A stretch of DNA of 48,402 nucleotides, taken from assembly GCA_003019595.1 (NCBI GenBank), contig NEXD01000004.1, positions 1 through 48,402 of the forward strand, written 5' to 3'. This document shows, piece after piece, positions 17,189-24,476 of the stretch (positions are counted from its first letter, which is position 1; each line of letters opens with the position of its first letter). Source of the stretch: Candidatus Marsarchaeota G1 archaeon BE_D (GTDB taxonomy: Archaea; Thermoproteota; Thermoprotei_A; Marsarchaeales; Marsarchaeaceae). The notes under the pieces are model-generated. The model saw only the letters and a program-made list of their open reading frames with translations. It was not told where the DNA came from and searched no databases. The position numbers were made by a program, and so were the translations under genes.

Positions 17189-18859
17189 GTGGCAATGGCA
17201 TCTCAGGGCATTCCTGTTTTGATTCTTAAGGAAGGTTCAAGAAGAACCACTGGTAGAGAAGCCTTGCGAACCAACATCCTTGCGGCCGCTGCTATAGCAG
17301 AAGTTTTAAGAAGTTCCCTTGGGCCTCGTGGCCTCGATAAAATGCTAATAGACAGCTTTGGTGACGTCACAATAACCAACGACGGAGCAACGATTGTTAA
17401 AGACATGGAAGTGGAACAGCCTGCGGCCAAGATGTTGGTTGAGGTCGCTAAGGCGCAAGATGCTGAAGTTGGAGACGGTACTACGACTGCAGTGGTTCTT
17501 GCAGGCGAGCTTCTTACCAAAGCCAATATGCTACTTGAAGACAACGTGCATCCTTCTATCATCATTGAGGGCTATAGAAAAGCCGCCTCTCAGGCGAGCA
17601 AGCTTCTTAATGAAGTAGCAAGAAAAGTCGACGCTCAAAACACAGAAGCTTTAAAAGAAATCGCGAAAACCGCTCTTTCAAGCAAGATTGTTTCAAGTGG
17701 CGCCGCGCTAGACAAACTTGCCGAGCTTTCAGTTAAGGCGGTGTTACAAGTTCAAGAAAAACAGGACGATCAACTGAAAATAGACTTGGACAATGTCAAA
17801 ATCGAAAAGAGGAAAGGTGAAAGCCTACTTGATACCGAGCTCATAATGGGTGTTGTGATCGACAAAGAAGTGGTACACCCTGGTATGCCAAAGAGGGTTG
17901 AAAACGCAAAGATCGCGTTGCTCGACACACCACTGGAAATCGAAAAAACTGAAATTACCGCTAAAATCCAGATTTCTTCACCAGAACAAATGAAGGCGTT
18001 CTTGGACCAAGAAACGCAAATACTAAGAGAGATGGTTGAGAAGCTCGCGAAGGTTGGCGTAAATGTGGTGATTTGTCAAAAAGGAATAGACGACGTGGCG
18101 CAGCACTTCCTCGCTAAGAAGGGCATCCTCGCTGTAAGAAGGGCAAAAAGAAGCGATATGGAAAAGCTTGCGCGCGCAACTGGCGCAAGAATTGTGACAA
18201 ACATAGACGACCTTACTCCTCAGGACTTGGGAGAAGCGCAGCTTGTGGAAGAGAGACGCGTCGCCAACGAAAAGATGGTGTTCGTTGAAGGTTGCAAGAA
18301 CCCGCGGGCTGTAACAATACTAGTACGTGGTTCTGGTGAAATGGTTCTTGATGAAATTGAAAGAAGCCTTAACGACAGCCTTAATGTCGTAAGAAATGTC
18401 GTGCTTGATCCAAAAATAGTCCCAGGAGGAGGAGCAACAGAAACGTATCTTGCTGTGAAGCTTAAGGAATTCGCAAACACCGTAGGTGGCAAAGAGCAGC
18501 TGGCAGTTCAGCAATTTGCAGAAGCTTTGCTCGTTGTGCCCGAGGTTCTTGCTGAAACGGCTGGTCTTGACACTGTTGAAACGCTGGCAGAGCTTAAGGC
18601 GAAGCACGAAAGTGGTAAAACGTCGTACGGAATAGACGCAGTTAGCGCAAAGATAACTGACATGTTCGAAGCAGGCGTGATCGAACCTCTTCGAGTAAAA
18701 CAACAAATTCTAAAGTCCGCTACGGAAGCTGCTTTGATGATACTAAAGATCGACGACGTGATTGCGGCTTCACCACCAAAACCAGAAAAGAAAGGTGAAG
18801 GAAAAGAAGGAGGAAAAGAAGGCGGCTTTGAAGGTGGCGGAATGAGTGGCCTCGACTAA
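17189..18859 (+). CDS. thsA: Thermosome (group II chaperonin) subunit
   Basis: 556 residues from GTG 17189, or 554 from ATG 17195. GGTGA lies about 6 nt before GTG 17189, while the [11 protein letters not shown] start at 17195 is typical of homologues. ATP-binding motifs are [22 protein letters not shown] and [15 protein letters not shown]; the C-terminal part has VPGGGATE. The tail is rich in Gly, Glu and Lys and ends EGGGMSGLD, as in other thermosome subunits. The product forms an ATP-driven double-ring chamber that folds proteins without a separate lid. The last 14 nt overlap rpoK, so RNA polymerase subunit K is co-expressed with the chaperonin. Confidence 0.97.
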   Translation: MAMASQGIPVLILKEGSRRTTGREALRTNILAAAAIAEVLRSSLGPRGLDKMLIDSFGDVTITNDGATIVKDMEVEQPAAKMLVEVAKAQDAEVGDGTTTAVVLAGELLTKANMLLEDNVHPSIIIEGYRKAASQASKLLNEVARKVDAQNTEALKEIAKTALSSKIVSSGAALDKLAELSVKAVLQVQEKQDDQLKIDLDNVKIEKRKGESLLDTELIMGVVIDKEVVHPGMPKRVENAKIALLDTPLEIEKTEITAKIQISSPEQMKAFLDQETQILREMVEKLAKVGVNVVICQKGIDDVAQHFLAKKGILAVRRAKRSDMEKLARATGARIVTNIDDLTPQDLGEAQLVEERRVANEKMVFVEGCKNPRAVTILVRGSGEMVLDEIERSLNDSLNVVRNVVLDPKIVPGGGATETYLAVKLKEFANTVGGKEQLAVQQFAEALLVVPEVLAETAGLDTVETLAELKAKHESGKTSYGIDAVSAKITDMFEAGVIEPLRVKQQILKSATEAALMILKIDDVIAASPPKPEKKGEGKEGGKEGGFEGGGMSGLD

Positions 18860-19097
18860 AGTGGCACGAGTAGGACCAAAAAAACTAACGAGATTTGAAA
18901 AAGCAAGAATTCTCGGAGGTCGGGCCCTTCAACTTTCTTTAGGGGCCCCACCTTTAATCCCTGAAAAAGAAATTGACACTGATGATGTATTAGAAATAGC
19001 AAAAAAAGAGCTTGAAAGAGGAGTTCTTCCTATAACCGTGGTAAGAAGAACACCGAAGGGTGAGGAGTATAGAATTCCATTGCAAGATTTGCTATGA
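18846..19097 (+). CDS. rpoK: DNA-directed RNA polymerase subunit K (Rpo6)
   Basis: 83 residues from GTG 18846, inside the end of the thermosome gene. The core [25 protein letters not shown] is the hallmark of the RpoK/Rpb6/omega family, followed by [21 protein letters not shown]. The subunit helps assemble and stabilise RNA polymerase. Its stop overlaps the stop of the convergent TBP gene by 6 nt. Confidence 0.96.
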   Translation: MASTKVARVGPKKLTRFEKARILGGRALQLSLGAPPLIPEKEIDTDDVLEIAKKELERGVLPITVVRRTPKGEEYRIPLQDLL

Positions 19098-19670
19098 TTT
19101 TGGTTTAAGTACTCCCAAGTCCAAAAGCCTCTTATAGATTTTTTCTACAGCAATTCTAACGTCTTCTTCTTTTTTTGCACCAGTGCAAACCATTTTTCCA
19201 CTACTAAAGATAAGCAGAACAACTTTTGGGTCATCCATTCTGTATATCAAGCCAGGAAACTGCTCTGGTTCGTACAAAACGTTTTCCAATAAAAGCGCAA
19301 GGCTTTCCAAGTTTACTTCAGCGTAAAGATTAGCAGAAGCCACAACGTTTTGGATTTGATATTCTGGCTTCCCATCCTTTATAACACCTTTGTTTTGTAG
19401 AGCAGAAACTATTTGTTTTACAGTTTTTTTCACATCTTCCTCGCTTTTTGCACCAGTGCAAACCATTTTTCCACTACTAAAGATAAGTGTCGCAGTTTTT
19501 GGTCTAGAAAGACGGTAAACAAGTCCAGGAAACTGCTCTGGTTCATATTCCACAGTAGAAATCAGTTCAGCGGTTTTTGAAAGATTAATTGGTTGACCCA
19601 ACGCCACTGAAGCCACTACGTTCTCGATTTTTACTGTAGGTTTTGGCAAAACGCTCACCAACCTATTCAC
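19092..19670 (-). CDS. tbp: TATA-box binding protein
   Basis: 192 residues from GTG 19670, or 188 from GTG 19658. Two direct repeats of about 90 residues are plain: KIENVVASVALGQPINLSK with YEPEQFPGLVYRL and IFSSGKMVCTGAKSEEDV, then IQNVVASANLYAEVNLESL with YEPEQFPGLIYRM and IFSSGKMVCTGAKKEEDV. TBP recruits TFB and RNA polymerase to promoters. A TATA-like element (19683-19689) sits about 28 nt before GTG 19658, which may be the true leaderless start. The gene converges on rpoK. Confidence 0.97.
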   Translation of the reverse strand: MNRLVSVLPKPTVKIENVVASVALGQPINLSKTAELISTVEYEPEQFPGLVYRLSRPKTATLIFSSGKMVCTGAKSEEDVKKTVKQIVSALQNKGVIKDGKPEYQIQNVVASANLYAEVNLESLALLLENVLYEPEQFPGLIYRMDDPKVVLLIFSSGKMVCTGAKKEEDVRIAVEKIYKRLLDLGVLKPKS

Positions 19671-19682
19671 ATATTTAAAACA

Positions 19683-19689
19683 TATAAAT
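19683..19689 (-). promoter_or_regulatory. TATA element of the tbp gene
   Basis: The minus strand reads TATTTAT here, with a second A/T box (TTTAAATAT) at about 19673-19681. Spacing fits initiation near 19658-19660. Confidence 0.45.
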
Positions 19690-20102
19690 AATTGTTTCTA
19701 TTAGTTGGAGACCATGTCCGGATAAGAGTTCATGCAAGTCCCCTCCACTCGGTGTACCAGTGAACAGCTTCAATTTGAGGGCGTGAAGAGCTTTTTCTTG
19801 GGTGTTGTAAAAAACGTTCCTTAAGGCACCCAAATGCTCGACAGAACTTTGTGACCCAAAGGCACGCGTGGTTTTTGAAACTCTTGTAACGTGTGGTATC
19901 ATGTTCTACGATCTGTGAGAACAACGGGGTCATTAAGACATCTTCTTTGAGTCTCTAAGAAAGCGCATTTTGTGTAGTTCACTAAATCGCTTTCCTTGTT
20001 TTTGCATTAGCCACAACTCACACGTAAAGCGGTTTGTAGAAGCTTGGTTTTAAAAGCTACCCATAAATAGAATCTTAAGTACTGGTGAGCATTTTGAGCA
20101 TA
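19690..20102. other. Intergenic region with balanced composition, content unknown
   Basis: About 410 bases between tbp and tRNA-Arg(GCG). The part 19710-19930 has more G and C than typical spacers here and contains small inverted repeats, for example TTGGGTG (19798-19804) with CACCCAA (19827-19833). The minus strand is open for 75 codons (19902 to 19675), but no promoter precedes it and it ends within the tbp promoter. I looked for conserved RNase P RNA and SRP RNA core sequences and did not find them. It could be an unrecognised structured RNA or a small gene. Confidence 0.4.
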
Positions 20103-20177
20103 GGGCCCGTAGCTCAGCATGGACAGAGCGGCGGCCTGCGGAGCCGTAGGTCGAGGGTTCAAATCCCTCCGGGCCCG
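20103..20177 (+). tRNA. tRNA-Arg(GCG)
   Basis: A 75-nt cloverleaf: acceptor GGGCCCG/CGGGCCC, D stem GCTC/GAGC, anticodon stem GCGGC/GCCGT (with one G-U pair), T stem GAGGG/CCCTC. The loop CTGCGGA gives anticodon GCG for CGC codons. The discriminator is G20177 and CCA is not encoded. Its last 19 nt are antisense to the 3' end of queC. It differs at only three positions from the tRNA at 47881-47955. Confidence 0.95.
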
Positions 20178-20803
20178 CGTTTGGTTAAAGGATCTGGCAC
20201 ACCGACAATTTTGAATGCTTTACTTCTTTCAATACACGCTTCGCATTTTCCGCAAGGTTCAGGACCTTCTTCGTAACAACTCCAGCAAAGCTCAAAGGGC
20301 ACCTTCAAAGAAATACCAAGTTTAATCACATCACTTTTCGACATTTGTATAAAAGGTGTTAGAACTTTGATTTTTGAATCGCCAAGCGCGCACCTTAATA
20401 ATCTATTGAGTTCACGGAAAAATTCTTTTGATGCATCAGGGAATTTGCTCTTGTCGGAGCGTAAGTGGCCTCCTATTATGACACTTGCACCAACCCTTTC
20501 AGCGAAGTGTGCCGCTATTCCGTAAAATATAACATTTCTTGCTGGAATAAAAGAGGAAGGAGTTTTGTTCTTAAAAGCTTTAATTGGGGCATCAGATATT
20601 TCTTTAAGAAATCCTAAGTCAATGCTAATCAAGTTAACACCTGCTTTTTTGGCCAGTCTTTGCGAGGCGATTCTTTCTGCTTCCCTTCTTCCAAAATAAT
20701 CAAACGTTATTGCTATCACCTCGTACTCCTTTATGGAGTAGTAAAGGCAAACAGCGGAGTCCAAACCACCTGAGAGCAGTAAAAGCGCCTTCTCTTTTCT
20801 CAT
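20159..20803 (-). CDS. queC: 7-cyano-7-deazaguanine synthase QueC
   Basis: 214 residues of the QueC family. The PP-loop ATP pyrophosphatase motif LSGGLDSAV is at residues 10-18. The zinc-binding cysteines appear in CWSCYEEGPEPCGKCEAC. The enzyme turns 7-carboxy-7-deazaguanine into preQ0, the precursor inserted at position 15 of archaeal tRNAs to give archaeosine. ATG 20803 overlaps the end of the upstream gene (ATGA). The C-terminal tail KRGPGGI is encoded on the strand opposite the 3' end of tRNA-Arg(GCG), so the two genes overlap by 19 nt. Confidence 0.95.
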   Translation of the reverse strand: MRKEKALLLLSGGLDSAVCLYYSIKEYEVIAITFDYFGRREAERIASQRLAKKAGVNLISIDLGFLKEISDAPIKAFKNKTPSSFIPARNVIFYGIAAHFAERVGASVIIGGHLRSDKSKFPDASKEFFRELNRLLRCALGDSKIKVLTPFIQMSKSDVIKLGISLKVPFELCWSCYEEGPEPCGKCEACIERSKAFKIVGVPDPLTKRGPGGI

Positions 20804-21339
20804 TCACTTAACCCCCTCTTACCGATCACTAGAAACCACGAATTTGACACGATTCCCTTAACGCTGTATCCCATCTCGCGTGTGCATGAAAGTATAGCTT
20901 TTGGTTTCTTAAGAAAGAATGCCAAAAAAGAAAGTGATGGAAGATCAAGCGCTCTTTTAAACATTGGTGGATATATGTTTAAGATTATTAAGTGTTCAAA
21001 AACCGCTTTTTTAAAAGGCGGTTGTGAGAAATCGCACACAACAGCATTAACTTTTCTTCTTCTAATTTTTGAAATTTCTAAAAGCGTTTTTTCAAGGTCT
21101 GCGCTATTTGACGCGAGTGTTATCTGAGCTAGCTTTGCGTGCGCCGTAAGAAGGCGTAACGTTTCTCGTAAAAGAAAGTGATCATTTCCTAAAATAAGTA
21201 TTCTTTTGGAATTTGCGGGTATGCATTCTTCAATAACATAACCAGCTTGTGAAATATACGTGTCGTTTGAAGGATTATGAGAAACATGTTTTTCTGTGAT
21301 ACTTCTAGTTCTGTATTGTTGCCAAAAAAGTTTGTTCAT
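20800..21339 (-). CDS. Unknown protein coupled to queC
   Basis: 179 residues from ATG 21339. It overlaps queC by 4 nt (ATGA), so the two are translated together. The segment SKRILILGNDHFLLRETLRLLTAHAKLAQITLASNS resembles the first strand-loop-helix and second strand of a Rossmann-type methyltransferase or nucleotide-binding fold, followed by KVNAVVCDFSQPPF, a plausible fourth strand. The C-terminal half matches nothing I know. The pairing suggests a link to tRNA modification (inference). Confidence 0.65.
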   Translation of the reverse strand: MNKLFWQQYRTRSITEKHVSHNPSNDTYISQAGYVIEECIPANSKRILILGNDHFLLRETLRLLTAHAKLAQITLASNSADLEKTLLEISKIRRRKVNAVVCDFSQPPFKKAVFEHLIILNIYPPMFKRALDLPSLSFLAFFLKKPKAILSCTREMGYSVKGIVSNSWFLVIGKRGLSE

Positions 21340-21383
21340 TAAGCGTTAAAGAAGAAATTAAAAATATAAACTTCACACAAAAG

Positions 21384-21440
21384 ATGGAGCACGAAACAAA
21401 AGCAAAGATTAAGTCAAACAAGCGAAAGGTAATCTTATGA
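21384..21440 (+). CDS. Short upstream ORF overlapping nadE
   Basis: An 18-codon ORF, very rich in lysine (MEHETKAKIKSNKRKVIL), begins at ATG 21384 and ends with TGA 21438-21440, overlapping the nadE ATG as ATGA. The A/T block at 21355-21370 could place the transcription start at or near ATG 21384. It may be a translated leader that couples into nadE. With so few codons, chance cannot be excluded. Confidence 0.35.
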   Translation: MEHETKAKIKSNKRKVIL

Positions 21441-22201
21441 ATTCACTGAATATTCCAAATGTTGATAGTGTAAGACTTCAGAGTATTGCTCGAAGACTAA
21501 AAGAATTTGCGCAAGGAAAAAAACTAGTGCTCGGTGTAAGCGGAGGCGTCGACTCTTCAGTTACGCTTGCAATTTCAGTTGAAGCTGTCGGAAAAGACAG
21601 CGTTCTGGCTTTAATAATGCCGGATTCAAGGGTAACACCAGTTGAAGACATAGAAGACGCAAAAAATCTTGTGACAAACTTTGGCGTGCAGTTTAAAGAG
21701 CACAAAATAGACGCAATTGTTGATCAGTTTTCAAAAGAGTTGGGCGCAAAGGATGAACGTTCAATTGGAAACATTAGAGCAAGATGCAGAATGACCCTTT
21801 TGTATTATTATGCAAATGTGTTAAACGGTATTGTCGTTGGAACGGGTGATCGTTCAGAAATTCTTCTTGGTTATTTCACAAAGTATGGTGACGGTGGGGT
21901 CGACGTATTGCCAATAGGTTCTCTTTACAAAACACAAGTAAGAGCCGCCGCTATTCTTCTTGGCTTACCAGAACGCATAGCAAAAAAGCCTAGTAGTCCA
22001 AGGTTATGGGCTGGACAAACCGCTGAATCGGAATTGGGTTTGAGTTACGAAATCGCAGACAAAATACTTTATGGTTTAACCGAATTAGGCTTGTCTAAAG
22101 AACAGCTTATCTCATTGGGCTTTCTTGAGAAGGATGTACAAAGAGTAAAGGAACTAATAGAAAAGTCTTTTCACAAAAGACAGATGCCCGTGGTGCTTTA
22201 A
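21437..22201 (+). CDS. nadE: NAD+ synthetase (ammonia-dependent)
   Basis: 254 residues. The PP-loop is SGGVDSS at 35-41. Other family marks are MPDSRVTP, NIRARCRMTLLYYYAN, GTGDRSEILLGYFTKYGDGGVD and PIGSLYKTQVRAAA. It adenylates and amidates nicotinate adenine dinucleotide to NAD+. There is no glutaminase domain, so ammonia is the likely nitrogen donor. ATG 21437 has AAGGT about 6 nt upstream. It is divergent from the queC pair. Confidence 0.95.
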   Translation: MNSLNIPNVDSVRLQSIARRLKEFAQGKKLVLGVSGGVDSSVTLAISVEAVGKDSVLALIMPDSRVTPVEDIEDAKNLVTNFGVQFKEHKIDAIVDQFSKELGAKDERSIGNIRARCRMTLLYYYANVLNGIVVGTGDRSEILLGYFTKYGDGGVDVLPIGSLYKTQVRAAAILLGLPERIAKKPSSPRLWAGQTAESELGLSYEIADKILYGLTELGLSKEQLISLGFLEKDVQRVKELIEKSFHKRQMPVVL

Positions 22202-22211
22202 ATCAAGTTCA

Positions 22212-22664
22212 TCACTCGTTCTTTTTTAGCCAATCAAGATTCTCTTTAGTTTTGAACACGAGCAATCCCGTGTTTTTATCTTTGACTTTTATCAACTCTG
22301 TTCCTGCTACTTCAAGTATGTAAACCTCAGCGGCGTATCCAACATACGCTTCGACAAGGTGACCACCAAAACATTCGAAATTTTTGTTGGACATGCTGGC
22401 GTGTAAATGTGCCACTCTTTTTCCTTCTTCGTCTTTTGCGAGAGAGCCAATACAAGAAAGCAGTTCAATATCTCCTTCAAAAGTGTTCTTTACGTACTCT
22501 TTTCCATTATAATATGCGACAACAGCTTTGCTAAACGTTCCTATTGCGTTGACCACACCAAAGTCGATGTTGTTTTCATCCGCAATCTTTATGACTTCTT
22601 GAATAAAGTTTGTGCCAGGTTTTAAACCTTCTACGACAATTCTTCCTAATGCTCCAACTGTCAT
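22212..22664 (-). CDS. PPC domain (DUF296) protein
   Basis: 150 residues covering one PPC/DUF296 domain: GRIVVEGLKPGTNFIQEVIKIADENNIDFGVVNAIGTF, then AHLHASMSNKNFECFGGHLVEAYVGYAAEVYILEV with the conserved His-containing HLHAS and GGHL motifs. Such domains form trimers; in plants they accompany AT-hooks, while prokaryotic stand-alone forms have no firmly established role. The gene converges on nadE with a 10-nt gap and is divergent from the ACT-domain gene. Confidence 0.88.
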   Translation of the reverse strand: MTVGALGRIVVEGLKPGTNFIQEVIKIADENNIDFGVVNAIGTFSKAVVAYYNGKEYVKNTFEGDIELLSCIGSLAKDEEGKRVAHLHASMSNKNFECFGGHLVEAYVGYAAEVYILEVAGTELIKVKDKNTGLLVFKTKENLDWLKKNE

Positions 22665-22781
22665 TTTCTATGCTAATTGTTAACATCAATTTTTTCTTTA
22701 CTCTTAAGTCGCAAAAACCTCGTTGCATTATAGTTGCATCTAGCAAAACGCTTAAGAAATCTTTTATGCCAATATTACTTC

Positions 22782-23249
22782 ATGCGATTTCGTGTAACGC
22801 TGGCATTGCTCGATAAGCCTGGCCAATTGCTGAGGGCTTTGGACCCAATTGCAAGAAACGGTGGTAACATAATCTCTATTTTTCATGAAAGAGAAAGGAG
22901 AGCTGGCGATTACGTGCCTGTAAGCCTCGTTATAGACTTTTCCAGCAATGAAAGCTTTAATCAAGCGTTTGAGGGTATAAAAAGAGCTGGCATAGAAATC
23001 ATAGAATCAGAACAAATTTTTGAAAAGAAAAATTTGACATGTCTTTTTGTTGGGTTAGACCCGCAAAACGCTATCAAAATTGGCATAAATGGCGCTGAAA
23101 TAAAAGCCATAGAAGCAATTAAACCGCTTTCAAACAAGGGCTGTGTCAAAATTGAATTCTCTATAATTCCAGAGAGATTAGAAGAAGTGCTAGAAGAATT
23201 GAGAAAGTTCGCGGAACAATCAAACGCGCTTCTTATTCCTTCGATTTAG
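22782..23249 (+). CDS. ACT-domain protein, probable regulator of homoserine dehydrogenase
   Basis: 155 residues from ATG 22782, with CTTAAGAAA about 26 nt upstream; the longer frame from 22734 is unlikely. The first 75 residues form an ACT domain (FRVTLALLDKPGQLLRALDPIARNGGNIISIFHER), and the second half may be another (CVKIEFSIIPERLEEVLEELRKF). ACT domains bind amino acids. Homoserine dehydrogenase follows after 13 nt and lacks an ACT domain itself, so this protein probably senses threonine, methionine or isoleucine for it (inference). Confidence 0.8.
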   Translation: MRFRVTLALLDKPGQLLRALDPIARNGGNIISIFHERERRAGDYVPVSLVIDFSSNESFNQAFEGIKRAGIEIIESEQIFEKKNLTCLFVGLDPQNAIKIGINGAEIKAIEAIKPLSNKGCVKIEFSIIPERLEEVLEELRKFAEQSNALLIPSI

Positions 23250-23262
23250 AGGTGTGTGTCAA

Positions 23263-24264
23263 TTGGACGTGGCTATACTAGGGTTTGGTTTTCTTGGTAA
23301 AAACCTTGTCAAATATTTGACTATCAGATGGGACGAGCTTAAGCGAATCGACCCTAATTTCAAAGTGACAGCAATAGCGAATAGTAAGGGATATATTTAT
23401 GATTCAAACGGAATAGATCTTTTTCAACTAAGCGAGACTCAAGATTTAACAAGCTACTCCAAAGCCCCTTTTTGTTTTGAACAAGCGGCTACACTTATAG
23501 AAAGAGAGTTTTTCGATTGTGTGTTCGAGCTCACACCAACGAATGTCAAAAACGGTGAACCAGGATTATCCCATATCAGAAAAAGTTTAAGCCGAGGAAT
23601 GAATGTCATAACGGCAAACAAAGGCCCGCTCGTCTTGGCTTATAACGAGCTTGTTTCTTTAGCTAAAACAAGCGATTGTTTATTGCTTTTTGAAGCGACT
23701 GTCGCTGGTGCCGTACCCGTTTTTTCTCTTGTAAGAGAAAGCTTGCAAGGGGATAAGGTGATTAGAATTCAGGGAATTCTTAATGGAACCACGAACTATA
23801 TACTTTCGAGAATGTATTATGAAGGAGTGAGTTTTGATATTGCGCTCAGGGAAGCCCAAGAAAAAGGCTTGACTGAAAGAGACTTTGCGTATGACATCGA
23901 CGGCATAGACGCTGCTTGTAAAGTAGTAATTCTTGCTAACGCCATAATGGGACGAAAGGCTGTGCTAAGTGATGTGAAAATCAGTGGGATTCGGGGTATA
24001 AATGAAGAAGCGATTTCATTGGCCAAAAAGTCTGGTTATGCGATAAAGCTTATTGGTGAGGTGGAAAAAGATTTGCGTGTATCACCAAGACTTGTACCAC
24101 TAAATCATCCACTTTGTGTGAACGGAACGTTGAATTCAGTTCAATTCATATGTGATATAGCAGGAGAAATAACGCTTGTTGGGCATGGAAGTGGTAAAGA
24201 AACTGTCTCTGCACTTCTTAACGACCTTTATACAACACTACGCGCTCAAGCCATTAAGAGCTAA
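23263..24264 (+). CDS. hom: Homoserine dehydrogenase
   Basis: About 333 residues from TTG 23263, preceded by GAGGTG (23249-23254) at good spacing; GTG 23254 is possible but would overlap that site. The nucleotide-binding motif is VAILGFGFLGKNLVKYL. Family marks are GMNVITANKGPLVLAYNEL, FEATVAGAVPVFSLVRESL, GILNGTTNYILSRM and the D-rich DFAYDIDGIDAACKVVILAN. It reduces aspartate semialdehyde to homoserine on the way to threonine, methionine and isoleucine. It sits directly before the ilv/leu operon. Confidence 0.94.
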   Translation: MDVAILGFGFLGKNLVKYLTIRWDELKRIDPNFKVTAIANSKGYIYDSNGIDLFQLSETQDLTSYSKAPFCFEQAATLIEREFFDCVFELTPTNVKNGEPGLSHIRKSLSRGMNVITANKGPLVLAYNELVSLAKTSDCLLLFEATVAGAVPVFSLVRESLQGDKVIRIQGILNGTTNYILSRMYYEGVSFDIALREAQEKGLTERDFAYDIDGIDAACKVVILANAIMGRKAVLSDVKISGIRGINEEAISLAKKSGYAIKLIGEVEKDLRVSPRLVPLNHPLCVNGTLNSVQFICDIAGEITLVGHGSGKETVSALLNDLYTTLRAQAIKS

Positions 24265-24322
24265 TATCGCGATACGGAAACCATTATTCTCCTTGCCAAG
24301 ATCAGCAGTCTTTTGCGAAATA

Positions 24323-24330
24323 TTTAAATA
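24323..24330 (+). promoter_or_regulatory. TATA element of the ilvB operon
   Basis: TTTAAATA within AAATATTTAAATAG, preceded by CGAAA as a possible BRE. Its centre is about 27 nt before ATG 24354, so the mRNA should begin at or next to the first codon of the leader peptide ORF. Confidence 0.7.
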
Positions 24331-24353
24331 GATGTTTGTTTATTTCTTGAACT

Positions 24354-24425
24354 ATGTCAAGAACAACCAGCATAGCCCAGAACATCATTTTGATTGTACT
24401 AGGGCTACTGGTTGTTCTAGTATAG
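24354..24425 (+). CDS. Branched-chain-rich leader peptide upstream of ilvB
   Basis: A 23-codon ORF from ATG 24354 to TAG 24423-24425. After an N-terminal MSRTTSIAQ the rest reads NIILIVLGLLVVLV. Twelve of the last 13 residues are Ile, Leu or Val (3 Ile, 5 Leu, 4 Val). The codons used are ATC, ATT, TTG, GTA, CTA, CTG and GTT. The TATA box spacing predicts a leaderless start. It precedes the first gene of branched-chain synthesis, as leader peptides do in bacterial ilv attenuators, and overlaps a strong inverted repeat. A short membrane peptide is the main alternative explanation for the hydrophobic run. Confidence 0.65.
   Translation: MSRTTSIAQNIILIVLGLLVVLV
24360..24418 (+). promoter_or_regulatory. 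Stem-loop inside the ilvB leader ORF
   Basis: AGAACAACCAG (24360-24370) pairs with CTGGTTGTTCT (24408-24418), and TAGCCC (24373-24378) pairs with GGGCTA (24402-24407). Together they make a 17-bp helix with a 2-nt bulge (24371-24372) and a 23-nt loop. All of it lies within the leader peptide codons, so a translating ribosome would open it and a stalled one would decide which arm is free. Confidence 0.7.
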
Positions 24426-24452
24426 CCCTCTTCAGATTTTTGGGGAGGGCTT
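24423..24452 (+). promoter_or_regulatory. Second stem-loop, masking the GGAGG before ilvB
   Basis: AGCCCTC (24424-24430) pairs with GAGGGCT (24445-24451) around a 14-nt loop containing TTTTT. The right arm includes GGAGG (24444-24448), the best Shine-Dalgarno sequence in the ilvB leader. The left arm TAGCCCT (24423-24429) can instead pair with AGGGCTA (24401-24407), part of the first stem. The two folds exclude each other. Confidence 0.55.
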
Positions 24453-24476
24453 GTGGGGGTGTTGTGTTTGGTTGTC

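Noticed and set aside
19675-19902. 75-codon open frame upstream of tbp on the same strand
   Set aside because: No TATA element before ATG 19902, and the frame runs through the tbp promoter. Kept only as part of the unexplained stretch.
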